Shown: positions 43,701 through 55,523, numbered from the stretch's first letter. The stretch is 64,000 nucleotides of DNA from Bactrocera neohumeralis (GCF_024586455.1 NC_065919.1:20020017-20084016), one strand, 5' to 3'. Notes: generated by a model not told the origin, from the letters alone. Made by a program: numbers and translations.

Positions 43701-44869
43701 TTCGGGTTAAATTTTTTGTTTGGGTTGTTTTTTTATTCAACTAAATGTTTGAAAAAAACATAAATTTGTTTAAAAGGAAAATTTTCTCCCGAAATCAATT
43801 TAATTTTTACTTTTTGGAAAATAAATTAAGTAAAAAAGTTTAAAAAAAATTTTAAAAACCAATTGTTTTTAGGAAAGAACTCGGCGAAATGTAAAAACAA
43901 ACAATCACTGCGGAAAGCAACAACAACTACAGAAAAAGATTCTCCTGCCTGCATATATAGAGAAATACTCGTATGATTATGTAGTACATATATTTATATC
44001 TTTTCAGCTTTGCGCTCATTCATCAAACGCACCTGTGCTCAATTGTGTGGGTTGAAGCTAAAAAATGTTGTTTATATAACAGCTTATAAATTTCGTGTTT
44101 GGAATACTATGACAATGAAACGCACATTAAATGGTTTGCCGTGTAAATCCCCTTATTTGCATATGCAGCCAACTCAAACTCACCCCTTGATCAATGACGG
44201 TAATTTCTCATTGCTGCAAAATGAATATGCCACGCAGACATTACTCCAACAAAAACTCGAATGCTCACGCACAAAATCAGCACGATTCGCACACTTTGAC
44301 TATTTCATCACCCTTTATTTTGCATGCACACACACACACACATTTAAATTGTTTTCGATGTTTCATAGGAGTTATGCTTTTGTTGTTGGCGTTCTACAAC
44401 TTGTGCTGCCGAAATTAGTTATTCAAGTCAGCGCTTGTGTGCCTAAGTACTTAACTAACGGTACAGTGAAGTGAGTGTGAGCGCAAAAATATTATTGCTT
44501 TTACTCTCTTTAAATCACCTTTTTTTGGCGTTTCAATTGCATTCTTGTTTTTCGTCATATTAAAAATGTTCTTAAATTACACTTTACGCTTTGTGCTACG
44601 AATCTGTCACGCCTTGAGGGGAGGTGTTGCAAAAACAGCACGTGTGTGCCAATTCAATTTGCTATTAATTTGAAAATCCTTTAAATTTGTTTTGTGTTGT
44701 AAATGGTTGTTTTTGTGAACCCTGGGCATATAAAGTTTGCCACGAGGTTTGTAGCACATAGAAGGAGACGTCGAAGACCCCACCAAATATACAAGTATAT
44801 ATAAATGATGTTGAAATGAGCGAATAGATTTAATTGTGCTTCAGTTCGTAAAAAAAAGTTCACCAAACT
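43701..44869. other. AT-rich spacer with (CA)n
   Basis: No gene recognised. A 154-codon open frame at 44010-44474 (+) is not supported by any family likeness, and a (CA)n run at 44327-44342 lies inside it. Possibly host non-coding DNA. Confidence 0.4.
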
Positions 44870-45110
44870 AGGTTTTCAATAAATTGATTGTCAGATTCGC
44901 TGTGTGAATTGCGGCGCCGTCTTGTTGGAACCACATATTGTCCAAATCTATATCATCCAAATCGTGTCAAAAATATTCGGTTACCACTGAGCGGCAACGA
45001 TTCCCATTCACAGTAACGTGCCGGTCTTGATCATCACGGAGGAAGCTCTTCCAATTGACGCCGTATCAAACTGATGGAGAACGTACGAATGAAAACCTAC
45101 TTTCACATGA
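44870..45110 (-). mobile_element. family C Tc1/mariner-like fragment (second aspartate region)
   Basis: The reverse strand reads VTVNGNRCRSVVTEYF near 45025-44970 (family form V-N-x-x-R-Y), then DLDNMWFQQDGAAIHTANLT near 44953-44895, where Q-Q-D-G-A is the second catalytic aspartate block, here intact. Only about 80 codons survive. Confidence 0.78.
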
Positions 45111-45329
45111 ACAAATGGTAATTTCGTTAATATCCCAATGTCGTATTTTCCGGTTTACATACCATCTAAAATGAAAACTCTAAAGTCAAAGCGATGCCAT
45201 AAAAAAAATCCTTATTGGACAGCGCTCTTCAAAAATCTTTTTTTTCATTAAAGCCGAATTTCTCCGAGAAGTACTTATATTGATATCTTTTAAACGTTTG
45301 GGTTTAAGAAAAAATCTTAATTGACCTTT

Positions 45330-45800
45330 TTTGTAGAGCATTCAATGTCCTACAAAATCTTAGGAACAAGATATTTTTTCAAGTAGCTGGAAGCGAGATA
45401 TAAATTTTTATATCTGATAATGAGAAAAAAAATAGAAAACTGTATGTAAACCTTCCCGTTACAATTGTCGTGTCTGGAAAAATCCGGTTATATATGAGCC
45501 TATATATATATAACCCATACACTGACCTCGCCGGCACGAGTTTATTATTAAAATTATGTCACATACTAAAATAATTTTCCGTGGTTTTGATTTAAGTAAA
45601 GCTCTGAGCTACAATCACAAAATATGCGTGTTATTAATAGCTTATACTAGATCAAGTTTTTTCATTTTAAGCGATGCAGTTATAAAAAAATATTGGCCGA
45701 TGTCCACCATAAAGTCTGTTGATTTTATACTGAAAATATTGACCTGTTTCAAGATTTTTGATGAATAAAATCAGGAAAAAGATTCTGCCAGAGTTTCAAT
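45330..45800 (+). repeat. duplicated segment, copy 1 (includes repeat E part)
   Basis: Contains gtcctacaaaatcttaggaac with agatattttttcaagtagct near 45347-45395 and then the repeat E part (atgtcacatactaaaataat with ttttccgtggttttgatt near 45555-45595, and ctgccagagtttcaatagta near 45786). The same ordered landmarks recur at 46735-47575. This copy has lost about 230 bp of the repeat E part. Confidence 0.75.
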
Positions 45801-46255
45801 AGTATATCTTAAACAAAGTGGTTCTTTTCATAATAATTTTTTCGAGGCTTAACAAAGATATTTAAAAATGTGGTCTAAATTTCAATACCTGAGTGCTAAA
45901 TTAGAGTTTTGTTTATTTTAATTTATAAGAGATTGGCTGATTTCCATACAAAAACACAGTTTTTTCTATTTTTTTTTTAATATATTTTATAAAGTTAATT
46001 ATACTTTTAAAATCTCCCCATCTAACTGTACTAAAATAATATCTTTTAAATTAATGTAATTAGTAACAAAAATTTATAAGTTTCTTTAATAAGTTGAACA
46101 CAGATTCAAAACGTTTTATCCTTCTTTCCGTATTTTCTTTGCCCAGTTAAAAAAATAAAATTAGTGATTATTTTTGGGAAAATTTTTATTTCTTATTCCT
46201 TTTATTCGACTAGGGTCTCCATTGAACTCAATGAAAACTAAATTATGGACTGTAG
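45801..46255. other. AT-rich spacer between duplicated segments
   Basis: No identity recognised. Homopolymer-rich. Confidence 0.4.
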
Positions 46256-46605
46256 CTACCATGAATGCATGAAACTCCACAGTTTTGTAGGTAATTGGCA
46301 CAACAATTCGATAAAATGCAATTTCTTATTGGGATTTTCAAGTAGTTTGGGGTCTACTATTATTCCCATTTTTTCAACAAAACGCCGATATTGTGGTCTA
46401 AAACTAAAAATTTTTAGCTTGCCACATCTGGAAAGATGTAGGTATTCGTATTTTATGATGGGCTCTAAACCGAATTCGAAATAGCGTCTTTCTTCAAAAA
46501 TATTCATCTCTTTTAATTTTTCATATAAAACATTTTGTGTAGACACTTTTTCGTCTAAAAGGTTTATGCTCCAATTAAATAATCAAACTTCTGTCGTTTT
46601 ATGTA
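46256..46605 (-). CDS. unidentified ORF, 96-116 codons
   Basis: Reverse-strand frame open from a stop near 46606 to the stop just before 46256. The first possible ATG gives only a shorter product; the region could also be an internal exon or a fragment. The translation is not low complexity: YEKLKEMNIFEERRYFEFGL then EPIIKYEYLHLSRCGKLKIF and KMGIIVDPKLLENPNKKLHF. It has a mixed charged/aromatic composition typical of folded proteins. I do not recognise a family. It lies between two copies of a duplicated non-coding segment, so it could be the remaining coding part of an unknown DNA transposon. Confidence 0.35.
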
Positions 46606-46729
46606 TTTTTTTAAAAACGTTTTCGATTGACAGTTCAGTTGTCTCCTTTTTGAACTGAAAAAATCCTGCAGTAACGTGTCGATGAAGGCCGCACAGTTCT
46701 TCAAATTATTGAATACTTTTGAAATTAGT

Positions 46730-47029
46730 TATATTTGTCCTACAAAATCGTAGGAACACCCACTATGATATTTTTTCAAGTAGTTGTTTTCAAATTCATC
46801 CGTGATTGATTTATACATCTTCTTTATATCTGATGCTGTAATGTAAACTTTGCAAAAAATAGAAAACTGATATATAGAGTACCTTTTTTTTACTAATTAA
46901 AAACGAAGGATATTTTATATTTGAAAAAAAGATATTTCTTTTTTTAGGGAAATTACTTCAGTGGGATCTGCTTCAATCTGATTTTTCATTAGCAGAAAAC
47001 TCATCCATTTCAATAATATATATGTATAT
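46730..47029 (+). repeat. duplicated segment, copy 2, left part
   Basis: gtcctacaaaatcgtaggaac then tatgatattttttcaagtag near 46738-46785, and tttatatctgatgctg and aaaatagaaaactg near 46823-46870, parallel 45347-45440. The phrase cctacaaaatcgtagg is a perfect 5-bp-stem palindrome in this copy. Confidence 0.7.
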
Positions 47030-48530
47030 TAGATATATATATATAACTCATACTGAGATGAATTTTTGGTCGACGTGACCGAGAAATTCGGCATAAGATT
47101 TGTCAGGAAAAAGAACATCATTATATGCAGTATATGGGAGTTGGGGTAGTATCGACCCGAGTTTATCTATTAACAATTATCATGTCACATACTAAAATAA
47201 TTTTCCGTGGTTTTGATTAAAGTAAAGTATGTGGGCTACAATCACAAATCATATTAAGCAAAGTCAGCTGGATGTTCAAAAATCCTGGTAATAGCTATAT
47301 GGGAACTAGATCAAGTTTTCGTCTAATTCTACCTATTTTAAGTATAAAAATATGCTGTTATGAGAAAGACATGTTCTGTAATTTTAAGTGACATAAGTCA
47401 AATATTGGCCGATGTATCCACCATAAAGTCACCTGGAAGTTCAGAAATCTTTATATTAGGTTTATGGGGGCTCAGGAAAATATTGACCTGTTTCAAGCCA
47501 TTTTTGATACATCGAATAACTATTATCAGGAAAAGATTCTGCCAGAGTTTCAATAGTATATCTTACACATTGGTCGCAGTTTTCGGTCAAAAGTCAGCTA
47601 TAGAATTCGGGGTCCTCATATTCAGTGCCTAGAGGCCTGAACAGTTTTGGTTAGATTTAAGCAATTTTTGATTATAAGATGTCATACTTTAAAGGAATTA
47701 TTTACTATAAAATTTTTATTTCGTTATATAAATTACTTTTTGATTTGTGTACTGAAAGTGAAAGTATAAAGTGGAATTTAAAATTGTGCTATATGGGTGG
47801 TAAGCGTGGTTGTTTTCTGATTTTGTTCATATTCACACTGTGACATAGGAATATGAGAAGAGTGTCACATACCCAATTTAGTTGAAATCGGTTGGTCGGG
47901 TCTCGAGATATGTAATTTTACCAAAAAGTAGGCGGTGGCACGCTCATCGTCCAATTTTTACACCGGCTCCCATAAAACCCTCTCAAATCATCTCTGAGGT
48001 AAAATGTAATATCTCTGTCATATTTAGTTATTGATTTATTGCGCTTTCAGTAGTTTTGAGCAGTACCGTTATATGAGGAGTGAACGGGGTTATCACACTG
48101 TCGGTAGAAATTCGTATAATATTTGAGCCGGGTAAATTTGCTTGTTGTAGCTCTAGTGGTTTAGGACATATATACATTAAACTTATTAGGGGGCAGGGCC
48201 ACGCCTACTTTTTCAAAAATGTTTTGTTTCACTTGCTACTGCGATCCCCTGTGGCAAATTAATGTTTAATATCTTAATTTAATTCTTAGTTATATTACTT
48301 TATAAGTTTTCGGTTAACGGCGTATGGGCGTGGAGGGGTCCATTTGGGTACTTATAATTTTTTTGTACTAGGGAACCCGCATACCAAGTTTTAACTGATT
48401 GAGACAATGGTTTTTACATAAACTACAGCTTACATGGATGAACGGACAGAGAGACAATCACCTGGATTTCAACTCGTCAACAATATGATAGAAACCCTGA
48501 CCTTCTGATAATTTGATGATTTTACTTTGT
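47030..48530 (+). repeat. dispersed repeat E, long copy
   Basis: Continuous repeat E sequence of about 1.5 kb: ggagttggggtagtatcgac near 47135, the atgtcacatactaaaataat block near 47182, ctgccagagtttcaatagta near 47540, then the half shared with 30515-31145 (gtggtaagcgtggtt, agggccacgcctacttttt, tataagttttcggttaacgg, cataccaagttttaactgat and a degenerated (GGAC)n near 48435). This copy suggests the full repeat exceeds 1.5 kb. Confidence 0.7.
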
Positions 48531-49464
48531 TGAATACACTTTGACGACACCTAACTTATCAAGTATTACTTATAGTAGAAAATTAAAAACAAAATAAAAT
48601 TAAAAAGCATTTGTGCCGACACTCTAAATTTAAATTATTTGCACCATATATCACTCCATTGTTAACTGCCACTGCGTATACGTAACGCAAGTACGAAATC
48701 ACATGCGTGACAAATTCATTGTCCCTGATATTTATCTGTTATTTATTTGATATTATCTGTCAGGCCAATTTATTGCATATTTATTTACATTCAAGCTTTT
48801 AGCAACCATTTTATGGCAATTTAAGAGACTTTTTAATAAAGTACACTTAAAATCTTTATAAAATAAATAATAGATATTTCCAATGAATGCACACACAATC
48901 TGTTTGATTTTGTGTCATTACAGTCGTTGTTGCTGCTAAATAATCCGCTTGCATGCTGCATCATAAAATAATAATTTACCTTTAAATATGTCGTTAAAGA
49001 ATTAATTTTGTTTGCTTGTGATTTTTTGTCATTTGGCCGCATTAATTAATGTACACCACATTATTGTTTCTATGTGTGCTTATTTAGCAAGTGATGGAGT
49101 TCTTCATTGAAGGTGTTGTTCACCTATTTTGTAAAGTGATTTTTAATATATACACATCATACTATAATATAAATATAATATTAAATCTCAATAGGTTCTG
49201 CGTTGAATATCTAGTGGATAGATTTTTTGAAGTATGTTTCGAAAATTTTACATTTTCCCCACAAAAATCACAGAAAGGATCAATAATGGAGTCAGACTAT
49301 TCTCGAATTAATTGATATTGGTTCTGTTGTTATCATAAAACCATACTTGTAGGAAAATACTATTTAAATCTCCGCATTAATTTTACCAAACTTACCAAAA
49401 TTATGAAAAAATACAACTTATCATCGTGATTTGACGACCCTAGTGTTGCAATCTAGCAACTAAA
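48531..49464. other. AT-rich spacer
   Basis: No identity recognised. Confidence 0.4.
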
Positions 49465-50110
49465 CACTTTTTCTTAAAGTACGACATATTTGGTGTTATA
49501 CATACACTGAATGTTTCGACATACGAGCACTATTTGTGCTGTTTACAGTAACTTAAAATATTCATCTCGGAAAGAATTATATTTAATTCGCCGACACTTA
49601 TATGTGATTCATTTCTACAACTTTCGAGGTGTATTAACTCAGCAACAGTACATCGATGAACTAATATAACTTTTGGCGGAGAAGCTCCATCAAAGACTAG
49701 TGTACAACAATGGGATGGTGAACCCAGTCAAAGTCGTAGATCACTCTAAGATGAATATCGTGAAGGTCTGCCAAAAATCATTTGTTGTTTTGGAAACTGA
49801 TGTTCCTGTGCGCAACTCAAAACAACTTTCACACAATGACTAAAGCAACAATTTTTTGGGCACATCGATTTTATGAGTCAGCCATTCACCATATGATCCT
49901 GATCTGGATTTCAATCAGTTCTTCTTATGTATGTGAACTTAAAAAAAACTAAGAGGACAACGTTTTTCAACAGCTGAAGAGGCAGTTGATGCGTGCATAA
50001 CGCATGTTTTGGACATACCCCGCTCAGAGCGGCAAAAGTGCTACGATAATTGGTTCAAACACATAAAAAGGTGTATAGATCCTAATAGAGAATATTTTGA
50101 AGAACAATAA
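49465..50110 (+). mobile_element. mariner, same lineage as 42334-42870, core deleted
   Basis: N-terminal codons near 49625-49700 (R-G-V-L-T-Q-Q-Q-Y-I-D-E-L and F-G-G-E-A-P-S-K-T-S-V) are followed by a jump to HHMILIWISISSSY-like sequence over the third-aspartate region near 49895. The C-terminus is clear: LRGQRFSTAEEAVDACITHV near 49950-50005, then SERQKCYDNWFKHIKRCIDP and REYFEEQ plus stop at about 50110. Both halves are in register with a mariner transposase of about 350 residues, but two thirds of the catalytic domain is gone. Confidence 0.8.
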
Positions 50111-50689
50111 AGAGATTTTCGAACATGTAATCATCATTGATTTAACATATTGTTCATTTTAAGCAACATTTCGGATAACAATTTTTGGAAACTTAGTTCA
50201 TTAAAATTTAGATACCGGGAGTAGGCAGCTCCAGCAAAGATAACTGTTTGCTTTCGACTATATTTTGATTATATGTATATATTGACTTAATTCTCTTTTT
50301 CTAATGTTCAACGTTCGATAATGACCTAAAATATTCTAGAAAAAATATACTTTTTTTCAAACAATCACACAGAATTATTTCAGTTAATAAGCTATATAAT
50401 AACTGATCATGAATTCCGATTGAATAAAGACGGATGGATTGTCGAAATGAAGAAAATTAGAGGAATTTGTTGTTATTAGAATGACATTATTCCGAACAAA
50501 CTCGTTAGAGTAATCATTATGGTATATCTAAGCATTATGTCATATCCAATATAGGGGGTCATCGCTTTCAAAATAATCAATAAGCACTATTAATTTACTG
50601 TATAAACTTCACTATTTCATTCTTTGTATGACAAAGACTTTTAGAATTTGAATTCATGGAAGGTGTTACACATCTGCAGTTACTATATA
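50111..50689. other. AT-rich spacer
   Basis: No identity recognised. Confidence 0.4.
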
Positions 50690-52140
50690 GAAGGAAGAAG
50701 CCAAAAAGGAGGAGTCGGAGTCCGAGGAAGACGACGACATGGGTTTCGGTCTCTTCGACTAAACAACTCAACACTAAAGTTGATGATGAGTGGCAGTGAA
50801 AGCGTAATACCAGGAGATGGTAAACCCAATTCACCAATGGATGACGCTGGAGAATAAGTGCCCGAGCATAAAGAAGTTCGAATAGCAATTACCCGTCTGA
50901 AGAACAAAAAAGCGGTGGGGCCGACGGTTTGCCGGCCGAGTTATTCAAATACGGAGGAGAAGAACTGATAAAGAGCATGCGTCAGCTTCTTTGTAGAATA
51001 CGGATGATTGGAATTAAAGTGAACTCTGTTCAATACACAAAAAAAGAAACCCCACAATCTGTGTCAACTGGGATAAACCTCCTCTACATCGCATATACGG
51101 TTCTATCGAGCGTATTGTGTGAAAGATTAAAGCCCACCGTGAACAAACTGATTGAGCTGTGTGGCTTTAGGTTCTGGAAAATCAACAACTGCCCAGATAT
51201 TCATCATACGCCAAGTCTTGGAAAAGACACGTCAAAAGAGGATCGACACACCCATATCTTCGCCTGTTTCTGAGAGCACAAAAAGGAGCTGCATTTATGC
51301 CACGAATTCCGAATTTGGTATCCCCGCAAAACTAATACGGCTGTGCAAACTTATGTTGAGCATTTACCATAAGCTCCGTACGGATCGGGAAGGCCGTTCG
51401 ATACCAAACGAGGTTTCAGACAATACGACTCCCTATCGTTTGTCTTCTTTAATCAACTCCTGAAAAAAATATATGGAGTTGTAGAGCTGAATAGAGAAGG
51501 TATAATCTCTCATCTCATTGGCCTCAGAAACTGCGCTGCTAGTTTTGCTTTCTCCAGACTGCATAAGGAAGCGAAGCAAATGGGTCTGGTAGTGGACGAG
51601 AGCAAGATGAAGTATTTTCGGTTATTAAACAAACAGTCCTCGCACACCTAACTTGGCTCCCACGTCAGTGTTGACAGCCATAACTCCGAAGTCGTAGATA
51701 ATTTTGTCTATCTTTGAACCAGCATTCACACTAACAACAACGTCAATTTTGGATTGAGAAGTAAAGTTCAACACTCGACAAACAAAACCCAAACTCTACA
51801 AGTCACTCATCATCCCCGTCCGGTTATATGGTGCAGAGGCAAGGACGATGACAACATCATAAGCCGTCGTTACAGATTTTCGAGAGAAAAGTTCTGCGGA
51901 TGATTTATTGACAACGGAGAATAACGCAGTCGATGGAACGATGAGCTGTACGAGATATACGACGACTTAAGAGAGAGCGGCTACGCTGACTAAGTCTTGT
52001 CGTCTGAATGGATGACTCCATAGCTCTGAGAGTATTCCGCGCAGTACCCGCCGAGAGAAGCAAAAGAAGAGGAAGTGAAAGTCGAAAAGACTAGGCGGAA
52101 AATAACCTGGCTTGAGCTTGGAATCTCCAATGCGCCAAAC
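50690..52140 (+). mobile_element. RTE-like retrotransposon, RT start to C-terminus, decayed
   Basis: The most complete RTE copy by extent. SESVIPGDGKPNSPMDDAGE near 50797-50855 and RIAITRLKNKKAVG near 50885 lead into GLPAELFKYGGEELIKSMRQ near 50928-50985 (RT block 0/1). AYTVLSSVLCERLKPTVNKL lies near 51087-51145 (block 2), then a frameshifted C-G-F-R-x-G-K-S-T-T-x-Q-I-F block near 51160-51200, EFGIPAKLIRLCKLMLS near 51310 and KEAKQMGLVVDESK near 51565. The thumb near 51790-51900 and WNDELYEIYDDL-like codons near 51935 follow. At least eight frame breaks. The 3' AAG tail is absent, so the copy may be truncated where repeat F begins. Confidence 0.83.
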
Positions 52141-52159
52141 AGCAAACAGCGTATATAAA

Positions 52160-52530
52160 GTCTTTTCAGATTTTAAGGCATTTTGCTCACATCCTTTTTG
52201 CCAAAAAATCTTATGTTATCGGCCCACTATAGCTTATGGCAAACTTTTTCATTTTACGAGATATCTTCACGAAATTTGTCATTATCTATTACTCAATACA
52301 TTCCTACAATCATCGAAGAAATTGTGCAGATTGGACTACTATAGCGTACAACTGCTATATAAGCTGATCGCCCAAAATCAAGATAAAGATCCTATTTCAC
52401 CTCTTCATGCTTTAAAAAAAATGCGTCTGTCAAGAGTTTTGGATCTTCGGTGTAGCCAAAGTGAACTTTTTATTCTTGTTTTAAATAAAATCAACAAAGA
52501 AAACTTATTGCAAGCAACCCTTTAAAAATA
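52160..52530 (-). repeat. dispersed repeat F, reverse fragment
   Basis: The reverse complement gives the ordered F landmarks: tatagcagttgtacgctatag, caaatttcgtgaagatatct and agtttgccataagctatagt. The 137-codon open frame over it (52112-52525) joins the end of an RTE relic to this non-coding repeat and is not a gene. Confidence 0.6.
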
Positions 52531-54680
52531 AAATCAACCTTTATTGCATCAAGATAACTATTTATCACAACTCAGAATTTAACAAAGCTAAAGCAAGCAA
52601 CCCGTAAAACGACAAAAATAGCATATTTTGTCACTTGACACCTTTTGCGGCCAAGCATTTGACACGACAGCGGCAAAAGGTCAGCAGACAACAACACAGT
52701 TGCCAAGTAACTAGGCACCCCAGTACTGAAAAACTGTCACATTGACAGGTAAAAGTGTGAGCATGATTTGGGTCACGTGATATGGACAGATGGGAACTAC
52801 AACAGCTAAGCAAATAATTATTGTAAAAGAAGAACCACAGTGTAAACGCTAGGTGAAAGTTGAGTTCGTAGGCATTATTTTCTTTTATGGTGTGTGGGTC
52901 CAAAATATTTGGTATTCCTGGGATGTGTTACTATCTCTCTCTCTTTTGTTCCAAACTTTAAAACCATATTTCCTTAAGAAACTCTTCATAAAAAGCTGCT
53001 TAAAAACATCCTTTTTTTTATCAAAAGTCCAATTGATTATTAATGAGTAAAAGCGATTCAAAGAATGTTGCCCATTTTTGTTGACATTTCATAATTCAGA
53101 GAGCGAAAGCTCCAACTTAAAGCGTCATTGATTTTATTTAAAAATTATGATACTCCATCTTAATAGTTTTGGAGAAGTCTTATGTAAAGGTAGTCATAAC
53201 ACGGAGAGGTGTTGCTTAAATTTTTGGCCAGCCTCCATATTATACTTCTTTTGTATTCTGGAGACCGTAGAGGGAAAAGTTTGTACACTGAAAAACCACA
53301 GCCTTCTGTCTGAGAGTCAAGAAACCTTAAGTCGATGAAGTTGGCGTCAACCTGCACTGTCATTTCATGAGGAAACATGAATTTGGATTTTTTAACATCT
53401 TGTGACTTTTTCTAATTCGAAAGCTGGGTTATCCGAAAACTATTGATTGGTTTGCCATAATCGGATAGAGGAAAAAGATTCTTCTGGGTGTTCTTAAGAC
53501 CAAGAAAACTACGCCAGGACTTAAAACCATTCGTTGGTGACAAAATTGACAGCACAAGGTGTTGCTTTCATTTCATTGGCTTTGAAGGGGGGATGATGAT
53601 ATAGAGCCGACAAATCAGAGTGGCGATAAATCAGTTTCGATCTTGTATTCATACATAATCTGAAGACAAAGTAAAAAACCTATTTAATTACATATAAATT
53701 GTAATAAAATGCTTTCCAATTATAATAAAATATGCACTTCCATTTCATACTCACTCGTCACGGACCGGCGTTACAAGCTGTTCAAGTGAGATCCCTATAA
53801 AAATCGACTGTTTAACCTATCCTAACAAAACCTAGCATAACCACCTACCCCGATACTATAATCGATTCTCGCTAGGCAGCGCTGTGGTTAAGAAACGCTT
53901 TATTTCAATAAGCTTCTGGTATGGTTCATAATCTTCATTTTATCCAACATGTGTAGTCTTATAAGTATCCGGGTGCGAAACGGCTAAAGAATTTTGACGT
54001 TCCCTGCAAGGAAGCAGAGAACACTGCAAAAAGACGAACCTCACCTAAAATGTATTCGATTATTGTGACCTTGGATAGCATAGTAAATTCATCCCAACCA
54101 TAGAAGTCGTTATTATCTGGAGATCTGATATCTATGAAGAACTTGTGGAAAAGAAATAGACGTATTCTAACTTTATGGACCACAAGGTGATGATAGATAG
54201 AATAATTATAGTTTGAAGAAACTGGCCTTCGGAGCATACTCAAGTTTATAACGTTCACTAAATTGAGGAATACAACAACACAACAAGAAAGACCATTAAC
54301 TTACATTACTTCGTAGGCATTTTCCTCGAAAAAGGTTTTGATTCTAAAGAATAATAATAATATTGTAAAAAACTTTATGGAAGTGTAAAGCTTAATAGGT
54401 TATAATTAAAGTACTCTCCTGAGAGATTAAATTTCATTTTGATGCTAACTAGCCATTGATCAAAAAGTATTGTCCCTTTGACCTTTAAAACAAATACCTG
54501 TGCCTTACCAAACGTGTTTAACTCTTCCGCTTTTGGATGAAATCAAAATAAGTTTGCCTAAAAGTATGTGTACTTATATCGTCACCTAAAATGCAAAATA
54601 ACGTAACACCACTTTTCATAAGTTTGCAGGAGAAGGAAAAGCGATGGAATGGATATAAATCAAATTTAAACTAAATTTGA
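52531..54680. other. long AT-rich stretch, nothing secure
   Basis: About 2.1 kb. A reverse-strand phrase PHEMTVQVDANFIDLRFLDS near 53370-53310 and a plus-strand phrase near 53470-53530 look mildly protein-like, but I cannot name a family. Short direct repeat caagcaacccgtaaa/caagcaaccctttaa near 52512 and 52592. Confidence 0.35.
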
Positions 54681-54685
54681 GTTTT

Positions 54686-54742
54686 GGTTATAAAATGGTT
54701 ATATATGGGTTATATATTGGTTATACATGGGTTATATATTGG
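54686..54742 (+). repeat. 11-bp tandem repeat, five units
   Basis: Units ggttataaaat, ggttatatatg, ggttatatatt, ggttatacatg and ggttatatatt start at 54686, 54697, 54708, 54719 and 54730. The last base alternates, giving a weak 22-bp higher-order period. Confidence 0.95.
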
Positions 54743-54804
54743 ACAGCGATTTTAAATTTTTTTGTGATGATACATTGTTTTGCATTTTAGGAGACTATAT
54801 TTTC

Positions 54805-54947
54805 CGTCTTCTATTTTATAAAATTAAAGTTACTATAATAAAGATGTTTAAAATGGTTAAATACTCTATTTTAACATAGCACACAATTTGTAATTAATTG
54901 TTTTATTTTAAAAGCGTCTTCTATTTTATAAAATTAAAGTTACTATA
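54805..54947 (+). repeat. 33-bp exact direct repeat, 110 bp apart
   Basis: The stretch from 54805 to 54837 recurs exactly at 54915-54947 (it begins cgtcttctattttata). Bases after each copy remain loosely similar (gatgtttaaaatggtt against gatatttataaaagcggtt), which points to a decayed tandem duplication of about 110 bp rather than a target-site duplication. Confidence 0.9.
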
Positions 54948-55193
54948 TAGATATTTATAAAAGCGGTTTACATTTCCCTCTCTAACCAAAATCTCTTGCA
55001 TCGAAAGACAAGTTCATTTAACCACAAATTCAAATAAGCAGAATCACGTATTCTGTAACCGTTTTTTAACTTGCGCTCTCTCACCTCATTCCAAACTTGT
55101 CACAGTGAGTTAACAATTTCATTAAAATTCATCTGTCGCAATGAAATTACAACAACTTTATCTGCTTAGTTGCTCGTAGCAGACAATAAATAA

Positions 55194-55523
55194 ATGGAGA
55201 TATTTACACTGTTGAACATGGAAGACGAATGCTTTGTGGAAATTCTTTAAGCATGCAAAGAGCTTCAGGTGGAGATGGAGAAAAATTTAAAATAAATCGG
55301 ACGACTGAGATGTGTTACTTACGAACCCAATGGTCTGGAAGACTGGAGGGCTGAGAAGTCTCACTCTTACCGTTCTCAATGGTTCGACGACCTGGACGAC
55401 CCTTCCATTTCAACTTACGAGAAATCGGAGTTTTCAGATGGCACAGTCTTTCCATTTCCAATTTTTGAATCAAGAAGAATTAAGAAGACTGCTTTTTCCG
55501 ATATAAATTATCAGAGTAGCTGA
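55194..55523 (+). pseudogene. unidentified coding-like frame with two stops
   Basis: From the ATG at 55194 one frame runs 110 codons to a TGA at 55521-55523 with only two internal stops (after MEDECFVEIL and after MEKNLK). The last 70 codons are open and clearly protein-like: PNGLEDWRAEKSHSYRSQWF then DDLDDPSISTYEKSEFSDGT and KKTAFSDINYQSS. It is rich in acidic and aromatic residues with no low complexity. I do not recognise the family. It may be the N-terminus of a host-gene or transposon pseudogene, or an exon with a mispredicted upstream part. Confidence 0.35.

Noticed and set aside
44010..44474. 154-codon forward open frame
   Set aside because: It contains a (CA)n-encoded Thr/His stretch, shows no family likeness, and the surrounding DNA is non-coding in character.
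52112..52525. 137-codon forward open frame
   Set aside because: It starts in the decayed end of an RTE copy and continues through a reverse copy of non-coding repeat F.
54805..54947. 33-bp repeat as a target-site duplication
   Set aside because: It is too long for known target duplications, and similarity continues past the copies, which fits tandem duplication better.
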